Source of the DNA: Salticus scenicus
Lineage: Eukaryota > Arthropoda > Arachnida > Araneae > Salticidae
DNA length: 64,000 nt
NCBI GenBank assembly: GCA_963930645.1
Contig: OZ005648.1
Span: 194,095,304-194,159,303, forward strand
Reading direction: 5' to 3'
Part shown: in pieces, positions 1-10,030 of the stretch
Position numbering within the stretch: the stretch's first letter is position 1
Layout: the number at the start of each line of letters is the position of its first letter
The notes under the pieces: model-generated
Database searches by the model: none
What the model was told of the DNA's origin: nothing
What the model saw: the letters and a program-made list of their open reading frames with translations, nothing else
Position numbers and translations under genes: made by a program

Positions 1-279
1 ATGTACTTTTTTCTTACAGCAAAAAACGTAATTAAAATAATAATAATAATAATAATTTCTTTTACAAGGTTAATTATAAATAAAATAATCTAAATTATCT
101 GGCCCTCAAAATAATATTTAACTTCTTATAAGCCTTGGCAAAAGCAATGCACATTTTCTTTTTCTCTTATTACAAACTTTATGGCATATTTATCATTTTA
201 CCATGTTTTTATTAACTTCGATTCTTGTTTGTTTGTGGGTTTGTTTGTGTGTTTGTCAGAGACAAATCTTGCAATCGAT
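1..279. other. AT-rich non-coding DNA
   Basis: No gene is visible. The stretch holds a short (AAT)n run near 37-56 and a TTTG-rich stretch near 225-258 that leads into the tandem repeat. Confidence 0.6.
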
Positions 280-1150
280 TTTTAACTAACTTCCCGACTA
301 GCTAGATATTTGAAATTTTCAGGACAGCTCACAACACGGTGACAACACATTTTTCTAATGATTTTAGTCAAATATTGCAGGTCCCGCTGCCTTCGGCAGC
401 GCTTATATGATTCGACAGAAAATTTATTTAACTAACTTCCCGACTAGCTAGACATTTGAAACTTTCAGAACACGGTGAAAATGCATTTTCTTAATACCTT
501 TAGCCAACTGTTTCGGGTTCCTGCTGCCTTCGGCAGCGTTATCAGTACAAAGCTTGCAATCGATTTTTCACTAACTTTCCGACTAGCTAGACATTTAAAA
601 CTTTCAGAACAGCTCACAACACGTTGACAATACATTTTTCTAATAATTTTAGTCAACTATTTCAGGTCCCGCTGCCTTCGACAGCGCTTATATAATTCGA
701 CAGAACATTTATTTAACTATCTTCCCGACTAGCTAGACATTTGAAACTTTCAGAATAGTTCAGAACACGGTGAAAATGCATTTTTTAAATACCTTTAGCC
801 AACTGTTTCGGGTTCCTGCTGCCTTCGGCAGCGTTCATATGATTCAACAGAAAATTTATTTAACTAACTTCCCGAGTAGCTAAACATTTGAAACTTTCGG
901 AATAGTTCAGAATACGGTAAAAATGCTTTTTAAAAATATTTTTATCCAATTGCTTCGGGACCCTGCTGCCTTCGGCAGCGTTTCCAGTACAAAGCTTGCA
1001 ATCAACTTTTAGCTAACTTCCCGGCTAGACAGCCATTTGAAACTTTTATAATAGATCAAAAGACGATAGCAAGGAATTTTTTTAATACTTTTATCCAATT
1101 ATTGGGGTTCCGGCTGCCTTCAGTAGCGTTTATATAATTCAACAAAAAAT
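280..1150. repeat. tandem repeat, ~145-bp unit, two alternating subtypes
   Basis: Six to seven degenerate units run head to tail, with the motif CTAACTTCCCGACTAGCTAG beginning near 286, 431, 570, 716, 863 and 1011 (spacing 139-148). Each unit also carries CTGCTGCCTTCGGCAGCG, which can fold on itself (GCTGCC/GGCAGC). Two subtypes differ in the lead-in: A ends in CTTGCAATCGATTTTT (286, 570, 1011) and B in GACAGAAAATTTATTTAAC (431, 716, 863). The order is A-B-A-B-B-A, so part of the array behaves as a ~290-bp dimer. No coding role is seen; the short minus-strand ORF here is accidental. Confidence 0.85.
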
Positions 1151-1622
1151 TTAAAAACATGGTTTATAAAAATTTTTTTTATCTTGTAATTATTTAAATC
1201 TAAATATCAAAATAAAAAGACTGAAAAAATTATCATTTTACATATTTTATTCATCTTATTACCTTTAACTAAGTTAATATATGTTAATATACCCTTACGT
1301 ACTTTACCACTTTAGTAAGGTTCTTACAGTAAATTAATACACTTCTATATATATATATAATAAAACGAAACAGAAATTGTAATTTTTTATTTTAGACTAG
1401 GATATTTTAAACTAAATACATATTTTAAGTAATAAATATTGTACTAAGCATCAAATTATTAATTTACAATATAACTGAAAACTATTTTTAAGGCTTTATA
1501 TAAAATATCCAAATACTAATAATAGAAAAAATTTCAATTTCAACGATTCATCCTTATTTGAATCAGCAATTATATCATATATTAAAAATTCTATATCATC
1601 TTCAGTGCAAGCTCTATAAAGA

Positions 1623-1665
<43 letters not shown>

Positions 1666-1913
1666 CTACCTATAGCATAAAATTGAAATATTGTTTACCA
1701 TATTTTCCTACGACAAAATTTTTTTTAGCAATTTTTGTTGACATTTTAATGAAAATAAAAGTATTGACATTTCAAATAATAATTTCTCATAACATTCCAG
1801 AGACAAAACCTGCTGCAATTATTTTTTGAAATAGAATATCAATTATTCCGAAATAAAGAACAGTTAATATGCAAGAAGAATTTAATATTAACAAAAAGTT
1901 TTTGTTTATTTAT
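1151..1913. other. AT-rich non-coding DNA with (AAT)n
   Basis: No gene is visible. An (AAT)n microsatellite lies near 1629-1661. The stretch around 1545-1780 resembles 28180-28340 (shared CATATATTAAAAATTCTATA), so part of it is an old dispersed duplicate. Confidence 0.5.
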
Positions 1914-2029
1914 TAGTGCTAGAGGCCTATTTCAGTCGGTACAGTTGTAGAATTTTTATAATACACTCTTAATTAGTGCTAGAGGCCTATTTCAGTCGGT
2001 TTATTGAATGGGGATTTATTGAATGAAGT

Positions 2030-2345
2030 CCCCCCAAGGCACAACTTTGACATGAGTCCCCCCCCAGGCACAACTTTGACATGAGTCCCCCCCAAGGTAC
2101 AACTTTGACATGAGTCCCCCCAAGGCCCAGCGTTGTCGAATTTTTATACGTCACTCTTAATAGTGCTAAGGGCCAATTTCAGTCGGTTTATTGAATAGGG
2201 ATTTATTGAATGAAGTCCCCCCAAGGCCCAACTTTGACATGAGTCCCCCCAAGGCCCAACTTTGACATGAGTCCCCCCCAAGGTACAACTTTGACATGAG
2301 TGCCCCCCCCAAGGCACACCTTTGACATGAGTCCCCCCCAAGGCA
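2030..2345. repeat. C-rich minisatellite, ~23-27 bp unit
   Basis: The repeated unit is roughly CAACTTTGACATGAGT followed by five to eight C and AAGGC. It occurs in two blocks, 2030-2128 and 2214-2345, separated by one head motif. Minus-strand ORFs here (THVKV and LMSKL repeats in all frames) are by-products of the repeat and not genes. Confidence 0.85.
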
Positions 2346-2560
2346 CACCTCCCCCTCATTGGGAAAAAGAGAAAAAACGTTGTTTTGCGGCTATAAGACA
2401 GTTTGGACTTCCAACGTTATTTGTTACAGTATCTGCAGCTGAAACACATTGGTTTTATTTAATGAAAACTTTATCATGGAATTTAGATCGTCACGAATTA
2501 ACTAAAGAAAAATTTGTCGATATTAACAAGTTTAGCAGTAGGCCTCTGGCACTAAATTAA
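2338..2560 (+). pseudogene. Helitron Rep/helicase N-terminal domain fragment, copy 1
   Basis: The open frame reads GTPPPHWEKEKK, then FAAIRQFGLPTLFVTVSAAE and THWFYLMKTLSWNLDRHEL, to a stop at 2558-2560. The pattern (S/T)PPxWE, IRQxGxPTxF, SAAETxW is the part of the Helitron_like_N domain found before the HUH nickase motif in rolling-circle Helitron transposases. Known Helitron proteins exceed 1,000 residues; only about 70 are kept here and neither the HUH motif nor the helicase is present, so this cannot act alone. The minisatellite abuts the 5' edge in frame (MSPPQGTPPPHW). Closely related copies lie at 3318-3551 and 11935-12157. The family call is by motif recognition. Confidence 0.82.
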
Positions 2561-2853
2561 AATCTGTCAATGTCAGATTTTCATGTTTTAAATAATGAAA
2601 TAATGTCGTGTCTGGATATATTTTTTTTATTTTTAAAATGCACTCTTGTAATTATTATTTTTTACTCGACTTATTAGTGCTAGAGGCCTATTTCAGTCGG
2701 TACAGCGTTGTCGAATTTTTATACGTCACTCTTAATAGTGCTAAGGGCCTATTTCAGTCGGTTTATTGAATGGGGATTTATTGAATGAAGATTTTGTAGA
2801 TAATTTGATTACTCATAACGAAGGTTACAAGTTTTTAAAAAATATAAAAAATT

Positions 2854-3175
2854 CTCCCAAGGTACAACTTTGACATGAGTCCCCACAAGGCACAACTTTG
2901 ACATGAGTCCCCCCCAAGGTACAACTTTGACATGAGTCTCCCCCAAGGCAAAACTTTGACATGAGTCCCCCCCCAGGCCCAACTTTGACATGAGTCCCCC
3001 CAAGGTACAACTTTGACATGAGTCCCCCCAAGGCCCAACTTTGACATGAGTCCCCCCCCAAGGCCCAACTTTGACATGAGTCCCCCTCAGGCCCAACTTT
3101 GACATGAGTCCCCCCCAAGGTACAACTTTGACATGAGTACCCCCAAGGTACAACTTTGACATGAGTCCCCCCAAG
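2854..3175. repeat. C-rich minisatellite, copy 2 array
   Basis: About a dozen units of the same CAACTTTGACATGAGTCCCC repeat as in copy 1. Units differ mainly in C-run length and in AAGGTA versus AAGGCC or CAGGCC. Confidence 0.85.
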
Positions 3176-3317
3176 GCCCAGCGTTGTCGAATTTTTATAC
3201 GTCACTCTTAATAGTGCTAAGGGCCTATTTCAGTCGGTTTATTGAATGGGGATTTATTGAATGAAGTCCCCCCCAGGCCCAACTTTGACATGAGTCCCCC
3301 TAAAGCCCAACTTTGAC

Positions 3318-3551
3318 ATGAGTCCCCCCCAAGGCACACCTCCCCCTCATTGGGAAAAAAAGAAAAAACGTTGTTTGGCGGCTATAAGACAGTTTGGACT
3401 TCCAACGTTATTTGTTACAGTATCTGCAGCTGAAACACATTGGTTTGATTTAATGAAAACTTTATCATGGAATTTAGATCGTCACGAATTAACTAAAGAA
3501 TAATTTGTCGATATTAACAAGTTTAACAGTAGGCCTCTGGCAGTAAATTAA
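3318..3551 (+). pseudogene. Helitron Rep fragment, copy 2
   Basis: Nearly identical to the fragment at 2338-2560 (IRQFGLPTLFVTVSAAETHW), but keeps FDL where that copy has FYL. The codon after LTKE is TAA (3501-3503), so the frame stops about 18 codons earlier; homology continues to about 3551. It is a relic with no catalytic motif. Confidence 0.8.
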
Positions 3552-3575
3552 AATCTGTCAATGTCAGATTTTCAT

Positions 3576-3576
<1 letters not shown>

Positions 3577-3608
<32 letters not shown>

Positions 3609-3677
3609 CAATGTATTTTAAACATGTATATATATGTTGCGTTGTGGATTCATTTGCAAGTTAATTAAAAATATATA

Positions 3678-3713
<36 letters not shown>
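3577..3713. repeat. poly-T tract and (TA)n microsatellite
   Basis: About 32 T lie at 3577-3608 and a (TA)n run at 3681-3713, separated by unremarkable AT-rich sequence. Confidence 0.9.
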
Positions 3714-3717
<4 letters not shown>

Positions 3718-4016
3718 TTATGTGTGTGTTGAAATGTTGAAATGAATATGATATTTTTAGCATTCAGTCATATTAAAAAGTTAACTTATATCAATGGATC
3801 CGCAAAGTAACATCCAAAAGTGTCTAAAACATATTGTTAAACCAGAAAAAGTAAAATCAAGGAAAAAGAAATAGTTATCAGGGAACAATTTAAGCAAATA
3901 AAAAAATAATAAAATTAAAATTTTAAAGAATATTTTATTTGAAATTGTGTTTAAAATTGATTTAATATAAGAAGAAAATCATAATATAGAAGAAACTATG
4001 GCAAGATAAATTTCTA

Positions 4017-4256
4017 TAATTAACCATCAAAGCAGGTAAATTGACTAAGTCTAGCATGTTTTGTAATGTATTCGTGATATAATTAAATAATCATTACATA
4101 ACTTTGCAAGAAACGGGAAAATTGAATTGGGCCGTGTAACAATTTACCACATGAACTTCAAAATGTGAAATTTCAGTTATGTAATAAGATGTTATTTTAT
4201 TATTAAAAAAGACAAATAAATAAATAAAAAAATCCTGTGACATTGTGTCACTTGTA
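4017..4256. repeat. dispersed paralogous block R2, copy A
   Basis: This block matches 13611-13860. Shared stretches include ATTAACCA-C-AAG, ATTGACTA-GTCTAG, AACAATTTACC and CAGTTATGTAATAAGA, in the same order. Copies are old, with many substitutions. No ORF or transposon hallmark is visible. Confidence 0.6.
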
Positions 4257-4344
4257 TATATATTTTTTTTTTCATAAGTTATATATCATATTTATCTTGA
4301 AGGAATTATTTTCTGAATCTTTAATAAAGAAATATTGATTTCCG

Positions 4345-4440
4345 AGTTATTAATATAAGGTAAACAAATAACCTGGATAGACAGAAAGATCTAGAGTTTC
4401 TTGTCTACAACTCATGTCCACAAATTAAGGATGATGCTAG
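4345..4440. repeat. dispersed paralogous block R3, 5' part
   Basis: It resembles 50390-50480 (TTTCCGAG, then AATAGACG/GATAGACA, then TTTCTTGTCTACA). The continuation of the block in this region is found about 5.3 kb further on, at 9780-10030. Confidence 0.5.
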
Positions 4441-4589
4441 TTGCGGCAAATAAAGGTCCAGAAGCAAAACAAACATGGTTTATTCATAAAGCCCATTTTT
4501 TAAACAAAAGTTCAAGAACAAACTAGTATGTTGTGGCCATCACAAGACTTTCTTCTATATTTTCCTATACATATTCAATCAGTAACAAT

Positions 4590-4593
<4 letters not shown>

Positions 4594-4626
<33 letters not shown>

Positions 4627-4763
4627 TTTTTTTTCTAAGTTTTTTTTTTTTCTTTTTTTTTTTTTTTTTGTTAAAAGTAATACATGTTCAATCAGTAACA
4701 ATATTTAAAAAAAAAAAATACTTTTTTTTTTTTTTTTGTTAAAAGTAAAAAAAAAAAAAAAAA
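4594..4763. repeat. poly-A and poly-T tracts
   Basis: Long A runs (4594-4624, 4748-4763) alternate with long T runs. Fragments TACATGTTCAATCAGTAACA and its variant occur twice within 120 bp, a small local duplication. Confidence 0.85.
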
Positions 4764-6481
4764 TCGATAACTTTGTTTTAAATTATCACAGATTTATAGT
4801 TCAACCATTCGTTTTAAAGGTATTGACGAGATCTTTCGAATGATACCCATCTTCAAAATTTACCCCTCCCCCGGGGGGGGGGGGGTTCCCACATGCACAT
4901 AAATTTTTTCCTAGTTAACTATTACTATTATCAATAACTCATATTAATTTTACAATCACAAGTTAAAAATAACTCTCATTATGTACATTTATACGAAATT
5001 TTGTCCTATACTGCAGTTAAAAATTAAGAAAACATGAGATCACAGCGCCACCTGTTGAGCGATTGATCCCCAAATATAATCAGCACCAGTTTATGTCGGG
5101 GACCAATTAAATACCGAGTTTGGTTAAATTTCGTTAAAAAAAAAATACGATTTTTTTTTGTTAAAAGTTTTGTTTGTTGTTGTTAAAAGTAAAAAAATCG
5201 ATAACTTTGTTTTAAATTATCACAGATTTATGGTTCAACCATTCGTTTTAAAGGTATTGACGAGACCTTTCCAAAGATAACCATCTCGAAACTTTTCACC
5301 CCGGGGGGGGGGTTCTTTCCCACCCCCCAGTAGGGGGGGAACCGATGCCCCCACATGCACAAAAATTTTTTCCTAGTTAACTACTTCTATTATCAACGAG
5401 ATCTTTCGAAAAATACCCATTGTGAAATTTTACCCCGGGGGCGGATGTATTTCTCCCCTACGGGGGGAAGCGATGCCCCCCCATGCACAAATTTTTTTTC
5501 CTAGTTACATACTACTATTATCAATAATTCATATTAATTTTACAATCACAAGTTTAAAATAACTCTTATTATGCACATTTATACGAAATTTGGTCCTATA
5601 CTGCCATGTTAAAAATTTAGATAAAATGCGATCACAGCGCCACCTCTTGAGCTTTTGATTCCCAAATGTAATCAGCACCAGTTTATGGTGGGGACCAACT
5701 AAATACCGAGTTTGGTTAAATTTCGTTTAAAAAAAGTTTAAAGTTTTTTTTTTGTTGTTGTTAAAAGTAAAAAAAATCGATAACTTTGTTTTAAATTATC
5801 ACAGATTTATGGTTCAACCATTCGTTTTAAAGGTATTGACGAGACCTTTCGAAAGATACCCATCTTCAAACTTTGCCCCCCCCGGGTTGGTACTTCCCCC
5901 CTCCAGTGGGGGGAACCGATGCCCCCACATGCACAAAAATTTTTTCCCAGTTAACTATTACTATTATCAACGAGAACTTTCGAAAGATACCCATCTTGAA
6001 AATTTACTTCCCCGGGAGGGTACTTCCCCCCCATGGGGGAACCGATGCCCCTACATGCACAAAAATTTTTTCCTAGTTACCTACTACTATAATCAATAAT
6101 TCATAATTATTTTACAATCACAAGTTTAAAATAACTCTCATTATGCCCATTTATACGGAATTTTGTCCTATGCTGCCATGTTAAAAATTTGCATAAAATG
6201 CGATCACAGCGCCACCTGCTAAGATACTGATCCCCAAATCTAATCAGCACCAGTTCATGTCAGGGTTCAACTAAATACCAAGTTTGGTGAAATTTAATTC
6301 ATTGGTTCGTGAGATACAGCGTCCACAAAAAAATGATACAGACAGACAGACAGACATTTTCTAAAAACTATTAATTCGTAATCTAGACATCCCAAAACAT
6401 GTAAATCCATCAAAAAACGGAGGTCGAAAATTTTCGCGAATCCAATACTTTCTCTATATTACATATAGAAGAAAGTAAAAA
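4740..6481 (-). repeat. hairpin-headed tandem-unit repeat with nested duplications
   Basis: Read on the minus strand, it begins at 6481 with a perfect hairpin (TACTTTCTTCTATAT/ATATAGAGAAAGTA type), then a TGTC microsatellite (6342-6357 on + as CAGA), then GTGGACGCTGTATCTCACGA and tandem units. Three large units share GGTTCAACCATTCG (4800, 5231, 5811) and TCACAGCGCCACCT (5040, 5633, 6203). Inside them a ~135-bp subunit with runs of C and G and CCGATGCCCCCACATGCAC repeats further (4828, 5258, 5392, 5836, 5971). No protein-coding content. The build matches other repeats in this window at 17800, 20311, 21792, 26985, 42634 and 54068. Confidence 0.7.
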
Positions 6482-6592
6482 AAGTGGTTTATGTAGGATA
6501 CCATTTATAAAAACTACGATTTTTGCTCCCTGAAGCAATTACAAAAAATATCTCCCTTACAAAAACGTAACATTACATGGTTGGTATGATGG

Positions 6593-7611
6593 TTAATACA
6601 TTGTATGTCTCTCAGAGGATGAAATACAGTCCTTACAATGCCTAGACATGCTGAGTATTAAATTATCGATCTGATCTTGGGGAAGATTACTCCACTCAGT
6701 AAGCAATGTTCTCCGAATTTCCAATACACATGTAGGAGGTGGTTGACGGGCTACAACTCGTCGGAAAAGCATGTTCTACACATGCTCTATCGGATTCTAG
6801 TCAGGTGAGAAGTTTGGCCTTTTCATGCGTGTGATAGCTTCAGATTGTAGGCATCCGTCTACAATGTTTCCCAACGAGGACGCGTATTGTCATCCATAAA
6901 CACAAATTCTGGGCTAATGGCACCCCTAAACAAACGTACATGTTGTTCCTGAATGATTTCCCGATAAATTTGGCCTGTCATAATTCCGATTTGAACATGC
7001 AGATCTGTTTTGGAGCACAATCACCCCCCCCCCCCAAACGAGCACTCCTGTCCCAGAGTAACGGTGTCGTTCAATGATGTTGTTTTGGTGGCAACGGGTA
7101 CCTGACATTCTACATATCAAAGTCTGGTGTGAATCACACTAAAAATTAAACCTGGACTCGTCGGCAAACATCACACAATCCCACTGTGCCGCTGTCCACA
7201 TTGCAAGTTCTCTACTCCAAGTTAAACGCTGGCAACAGTGCACGGAAGACATCTAACAGGCCTGCGAGCATATAGACCAACATCTCCCAAACGTCTATAC
7301 ACTGTTTGCTTTAAAACAGTGGTACCCGTGGATGCAGAAAGCTGACGAGAAAGGTCTGATGCTGTGCTTTTTCTACTTATTTTGGCAGTTACTTTCAAAT
7401 ACCGGTCGTCATTCGGCATTTTAACTCGGGTCCGACCAGTACTGTAACGTCGACTGGCATTTCTATCATTTTGGAATAGTTGTCAAAGCCTAGAGTTGAC
7501 ACTTTGGGCGATTAAAGGTTTTCCCGATATTTCTATCTGTGTATGCCCACATTCTAGTAGGCAGATAATTCTACCACGTAAAAAAATATCTGCATGCGTC
7601 CTCTGTGTCAT
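6593..7611 (-). pseudogene. Tc1-like transposase pseudogene
   Basis: Near full-length (1,019 bp; intact Tc1 transposases are about 340 residues) cut-and-paste transposase, broken. On the minus strand it starts MTQRTHADIFLRGR, followed by an N-terminal helix-turn-helix (ECGHTQIEISGKPLIAQS), the second helix-turn-helix region (SRQLSASTGTTVLKQTVYRR) and GLYARRP. The three catalytic residues of a DD34E enzyme are recognisable: D of ADESRF (7160-7162), D of FMDDN (6889-6891) and E of NPIEHV (6785-6787). The D-to-E distance is one base short of 34 codons. Other damage: stop after FNF, stops flanking NPIEHV, a frameshift near 7480 and a 12-C run at 7024-7035. No terminal inverted repeats were found. 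It is dead and not expected to be expressed. Confidence 0.9.
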
Positions 7612-7692
7612 AACTATTCTGTTGTGGCACTGAGCGGCATACAGAATGCTTGTGAACAATTTTCCTTCTTTGCTCCCATTCCTTATCAAGTT

Positions 7693-8637
7693 TGTGAGGG
7701 GAGATTCTGGTTAACTTGAGCTATAGGATAAGAGTCGCAATAAAACTCCAGGAACAATAAACTTTAGGCCGTGAGAAAATAAGAATCAATAACTTCGCAG
7801 CAATCATCTTTATTTAATCAGCATGAAAATCAAGAAAGTCTTTAATAAAAATATTTCAAAATGTCTATTATAAAGTTGAACAGACATACAGAGGGTTAGA
7901 TGAGAGAGAGAGAGGGCATCGCGAATTACGTTCTTTTTACACCAGTAGTTAACGAGAGAATCTTAAGTTGACCGAGTCGCAATCAAGACCGGACTGATGA
8001 ATTACGCCAAAATTATTAAAACAGTGCCAAACTTTCCAGCCAAAGCTAATCCTTTGTTTGTAGAATAATTTAATATAAATATTTTGAATTTAGTAAGTTC
8101 GTTACAGCAGTTTATGCCAATGCTTGTGCCAAATTTATCGCCAGACGACCGTTGAATAAGCGAGACCAAAAGTCTGCAAATGATTGCACATCCTGTGATA
8201 AAAAAAATCTAAATTACCCTTTAATGATTTTCGAACATAAACACATTGCCTAATTTATTTATAACAAAGTGGACTCGCGCAATTTAAAAGAAATAAAAAG
8301 TAATTATGTATCCAACGGTTTATAAACTGAAAATAATAATATTATTTTTTTTTTTATATTTAATTTATTAAATGATTTTCAAGAGCTTATAATTCTGAGA
8401 GATGTCATTTAAAAGGAATATGTTTTTGTTCTCAGAAGATTTACTAATAGCATCAGGGATAAAGTATTATTAGAATTAAGATATCTATTATAGACAAAAG
8501 CGAATAAATAAAAGTAATTTAGAATTTCGTTATCTATTTTTATTAGCCATTTAATTTATTGAAAATATAATAATTACTTATTGCCTTTATTTAAAGCTGT
8601 AATTAAAATTAATATATGTGAAAGAACGACTTCACAT
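7693..8637. repeat. 945-bp tandem duplication, copy 1
   Basis: The segment starts at GTGAGGGGAGATTCTGGTTA and ends at GAACGACTTCACATTG, where the second copy begins at once. Differences between copies are few: a GA run two units longer, GGCATC/GGCCTC, poly-T length, and a handful of substitutions. No ORF or transposon signature is visible. The near identity indicates a recent event. It starts just beyond the 5' end of the Tc1 pseudogene. Confidence 0.9.
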
Positions 8638-9580
8638 TGTGAGGGGAGATTCTGGTTAACTTGAGCTATAGGATAAGAGTCGCAATAAAACTCCAGGAAC
8701 AATAAACTTTAGGCCGTGAGGAAATAAGAATCAATAATTTCGCAGCAAACATCTATATTTAATCAGCATGAAAATCAAGAAAGTCTTTAATAAAAATATT
8801 TCAAAATGTCTATTATAAATTTGAACAGACATACAGAGGGTTAGATGAGAGAGAGAGGGCCTCGCGAATTACGTTCTTTTTACACCAGTAGTTAACGAGA
8901 GAATCTTAAGTTGACCGAGTCGCAATCAAGACCGGACTGATGAATTACGCCAAAATTATTAAAACAGTGCCAAACTTTCCAGCCAAAGCTAATCCTTTGT
9001 TTGTAGAATAATTTAATATAAATATTTTGAATTTAGTAAGTTCGTTACAGCAGTTTATGCCAATGCTTGTGCCAAATTTATCGCCAGACGACCGTTGAAT
9101 AAGCGAGACCAAAAGTCTGCAAATGATTGCACATCCTGTGATAAAAAAAAATCTAAATTACCCTTTAATGATTTTCGAACATAAACACATTGCCTAATTT
9201 ATTTATAACAAAGTGGACTCGCGCAATTTAAAAGAAATAAAAAGTAATTATATATCCAACGGTTTATAAACTGAAAATAATATTTTTTTTTTTTTTTTAT
9301 TTAATTTATTAAATGATTTAGAAGAGCTTATAATTCTGAGAGATGTCATTTAAAAGGAATATGTTTTTGTTCTCAGAAGATTTACTAATAGCATAAGGGA
9401 TAAAGTATTATTATAATTAAGATATCTATTATAGACAAAAGCGAATAAATAAAAGTAATTTAGAATTTCGTTATCTATTTTTATTAGCCATTTAATTTAT
9501 TGAAAATATAATAATTACTTATTGCCTTTATTTAAAGCTGTAATTAAAATTAATATATGTGAAGGAACGACTTCACATAC
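8638..9580. repeat. 945-bp tandem duplication, copy 2
   Basis: Head-to-tail repeat of 7693-8637 at a period of 945 bp. It ends at GAACGACTTCACAT, after which the text (ACCCCTTTCTTATAC) is unique. The two copies are by far the most similar pair of long repeats in the window. Confidence 0.9.
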
Positions 9581-9779
9581 CCCTTTCTTATACTTTCGTC
9601 ATTGTAACATCATATAGGCGTCACACGATGGCTTCCTATAATTTGCATATTATTCTTAAAGATGTTTGTGGTATTTCTACAGGTGAAATTTTTGTATTAA
9701 TGTTCGATTTCTGTGTGATTCTGAATTATCCTTAATTTATGGACATGAGTGTATTATGAATAGTATGAATTAATTGTAA

Positions 9780-10030
9780 TAGATTCCCACTAGATTTTTT
9801 AAAATTGTACCATAAACCAAAATTATAATTACTAAAACTTGCTTCTTGTATTCCTATTTATTTGCTAAGGTTTTGAAATAAGTTTAACCCCACAATAATA
9901 TCAAAAAATGCTCAATAATTCTAATAAGATTCTTTAGAACTCGCTAGCAAAAGGAACTAGTGCTTTTAAGGATGTCATGGAACTATTTTTACTAGAGTCA
10001 CATTTAAGTTTCTTGATGTCAGTAATAAAA
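9780..10030. repeat. dispersed paralogous block R3, 3' part
   Basis: Matches 50525-50770 in the same order: CATAAACCAA-ATTAT, CTTGTATTC-TATTTATTTGC, AATTCTAATA, TAGAACTCGCT, AAGGAT-G-ATGGAACTATTTTT. About 70-75% alike by eye. No gene content. Confidence 0.65.

Larger units (their letters stand above)
1914..2630 (+). mobile_element. composite repeat, copy 1: inverted ends, C-rich minisatellite, Helitron Rep fragment
   Basis: The copy opens with TTAGTGCTAGAGGCCTA, present twice (1915 and 1974) and a third time in altered form near 2158, each followed by CAGTCGGT. Then come a C-rich minisatellite and a coding fragment of a Helitron Rep protein. The fragment ends in TAGGCCTCTGGCACTAA, the reverse complement of the head with one mismatch, so head and tail make ~17-bp inverted repeats. 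Downstream, 2559-2581 forms a perfect 8-bp hairpin (AAAATCTG, 7-nt loop, CAGATTTT), and the text to about 2630 is shared with the copy near 12157. Class is uncertain: a non-autonomous Helitron derivative or a TIR element that captured Helitron DNA. Confidence 0.65.
2670..3576 (+). mobile_element. composite repeat, copy 2
   Basis: Same build as the first copy: head motif near 2672, a second head near 2733, minisatellite 2854-3175, a third head near 3211, a short minisatellite 3266-3335, the Rep fragment, then TAGGCCTCTGGCAGTAAATT and the AAAATCTG/CAGATTTT hairpin. The sequence after the hairpin runs straight into a poly-T tract. Repeated heads inside one copy suggest growth by tandem duplication or unequal exchange. 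Confidence 0.65.

Noticed and set aside
1914..2560. Simple TIR DNA transposon explanation for the composite repeat
   Set aside because: The inverted TTAGTGC ends are real, but homology between copies continues past the right end through the hairpin and no target duplication is visible, so a plain TIR element was not claimed.
2144..3205. Several minus-strand ORFs of 60-126 codons with THVKVVPWG and LMSKL repeats
   Set aside because: They are translations of the C-rich minisatellite in all three frames; open frames follow from the repeat unit, not from selection on a protein.
5752..6099. 115-codon ORF with two PYMHKNFF-like repeats
   Set aside because: Lies inside nested tandem units; the repeated peptide is just the repeated DNA unit.
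4408..9748. Inverted match ACTCATGTCCA-AAATTAAGG at 4408 and 9720
   Set aside because: About 22 of 23 positions agree and it flanks the 5.3-kb interval, but it is too short to claim as inverted ends of an element without an alignment.
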